This document shows positions 35,654 to 35,739 of a stretch of DNA of 35,739 bases, one piece after another. Source of the stretch: an uncultured Adlercreutzia sp. (GTDB lineage Bacteria; Actinomycetota; Coriobacteriia; Coriobacteriales; Eggerthellaceae); contig CANEDU010000007.1 in NCBI GenBank assembly GCA_947426355.1, positions 1 through 35,739 on the forward strand, written 5' to 3'. Position 1 is the stretch's first letter; the number at the start of each line of letters is the position of its first letter. The position numbers and the translations under genes are program-made. A model generated the notes under the pieces. The model did no database searches. It was not told the DNA's origin and saw only the letters and a program-made list of their open reading frames with translations.

Positions 35654-35739
35654 CATTGGGAAGGAAAGCCAATGCGACCTGCAACTTTGCGTGAGATAGG
35701 AAACTGAGCGAGGAACTAGCGAAGACATGGCGAATTTTA

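Larger units (their letters stand above)
35288..35739. other. Right-end intergenic region, AT-richer, operator-like repeats
   Basis: 452 bp to the window edge without a recognisable gene. It is clearly more AT-rich than the coding DNA. It contains the terminator of the preceding gene, then GTAACG repeats, a 13-bp palindrome and a leader-type hairpin, probably all controlling a gene beyond the edge. An end-proximal CATTGG...CCAATG pair (35654-35674 area) also occurs. Confidence 0.65.

Noticed and set aside
35654-35739. Riboswitch-like sequence (GGGAAGG ... GACCTGC words) at the right edge
   Set aside because: Some words resemble parts of a cobalamin riboswitch, but the conserved core and order are missing and the region is cut by the window end.

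Overview
The window is high-GC, compact bacterial DNA. It fits the Eggerthellaceae (Coriobacteriia, Actinomycetota). Three things point there: two multi-membrane-span regulators ending in a LuxR-type helix-turn-helix, each divergent from a Tat-exported molybdopterin oxidoreductase operon; a split cobalamin-dependent methionine synthase; and Ala/Gly-rich low-complexity protein linkers. Genus and species cannot be fixed from the sequence alone.

Layout. Positions 1-693 hold the end of a SpoU-type rRNA methyltransferase gene and an NYN-domain nuclease gene. 830-3914 holds two paralogous XRE-type regulators with membrane tails and a DUF4097-like lipoprotein. 4161-5570 (minus) is an HtrA-like protease. 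5793-11837 is respiratory module 1: LuxR-type membrane regulator (minus), divergent from a TorD-like chaperone and a PsrA/PsrB/NrfD-like reductase. 11876-15010 (minus) is a VWA protein plus MoxR-type ATPase pair. 15167-17488 is a BspA-like leucine-rich-repeat protein with a repeat-laden N-terminal linker. 17722-25482 is respiratory module 2: LuxR-type membrane regulator (minus), divergent from a DMSO-reductase operon dmsA-dmsB1-dmsB2-dmsD-dmsC. 25903-26421 (minus) is a metallophosphoesterase. 26792-31501 is a methionine operon: metF, separate MetH activation-domain gene, and metH. 31502-32150 is a gene-free repeat locus. It is followed by a small hypothetical gene, an Mrp/NBP35 ATPase, tRNA-Ala(GGC), a parvulin-type lipoprotein isomerase, and an AT-richer region with operator-like repeats at the right edge.

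How the genes work together. Each respiratory module has a complete set for periplasmic-facing anaerobic respiration: Tat-exported Mo catalytic subunit, four-cluster ferredoxin subunit, membrane anchor, dedicated chaperone, and its own membrane-embedded regulator. The two divergent regulator/operon spacers each carry a 19-bp dyad of the form ATCA-N11-TGAT. In each, the dyad centre lies about 43-44 bp before the predicted start, which is where a LuxR-type activator would touch polymerase. The met operon supplies methyl-THF (MetF), the methyl transfer (MetH) and reactivation of cob(II)alamin (activation protein).

Most unusual signals: (1) the shared ATCA-N11-TGAT dyads; (2) REP-like palindromic units inserted in frame in both metH and the neighbouring activation gene, plus a 30-bp tandem array inside metH; (3) long spaced inverted repeats at three of the four convergent gene junctions; (4) a nearly T-free leader before metF; (5) a 15-bp perfect inverted repeat and repeat cluster inside the LRR gene; (6) two dmsB genes behind one dmsA. 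All functional statements are from reading the sequence; no search was run.
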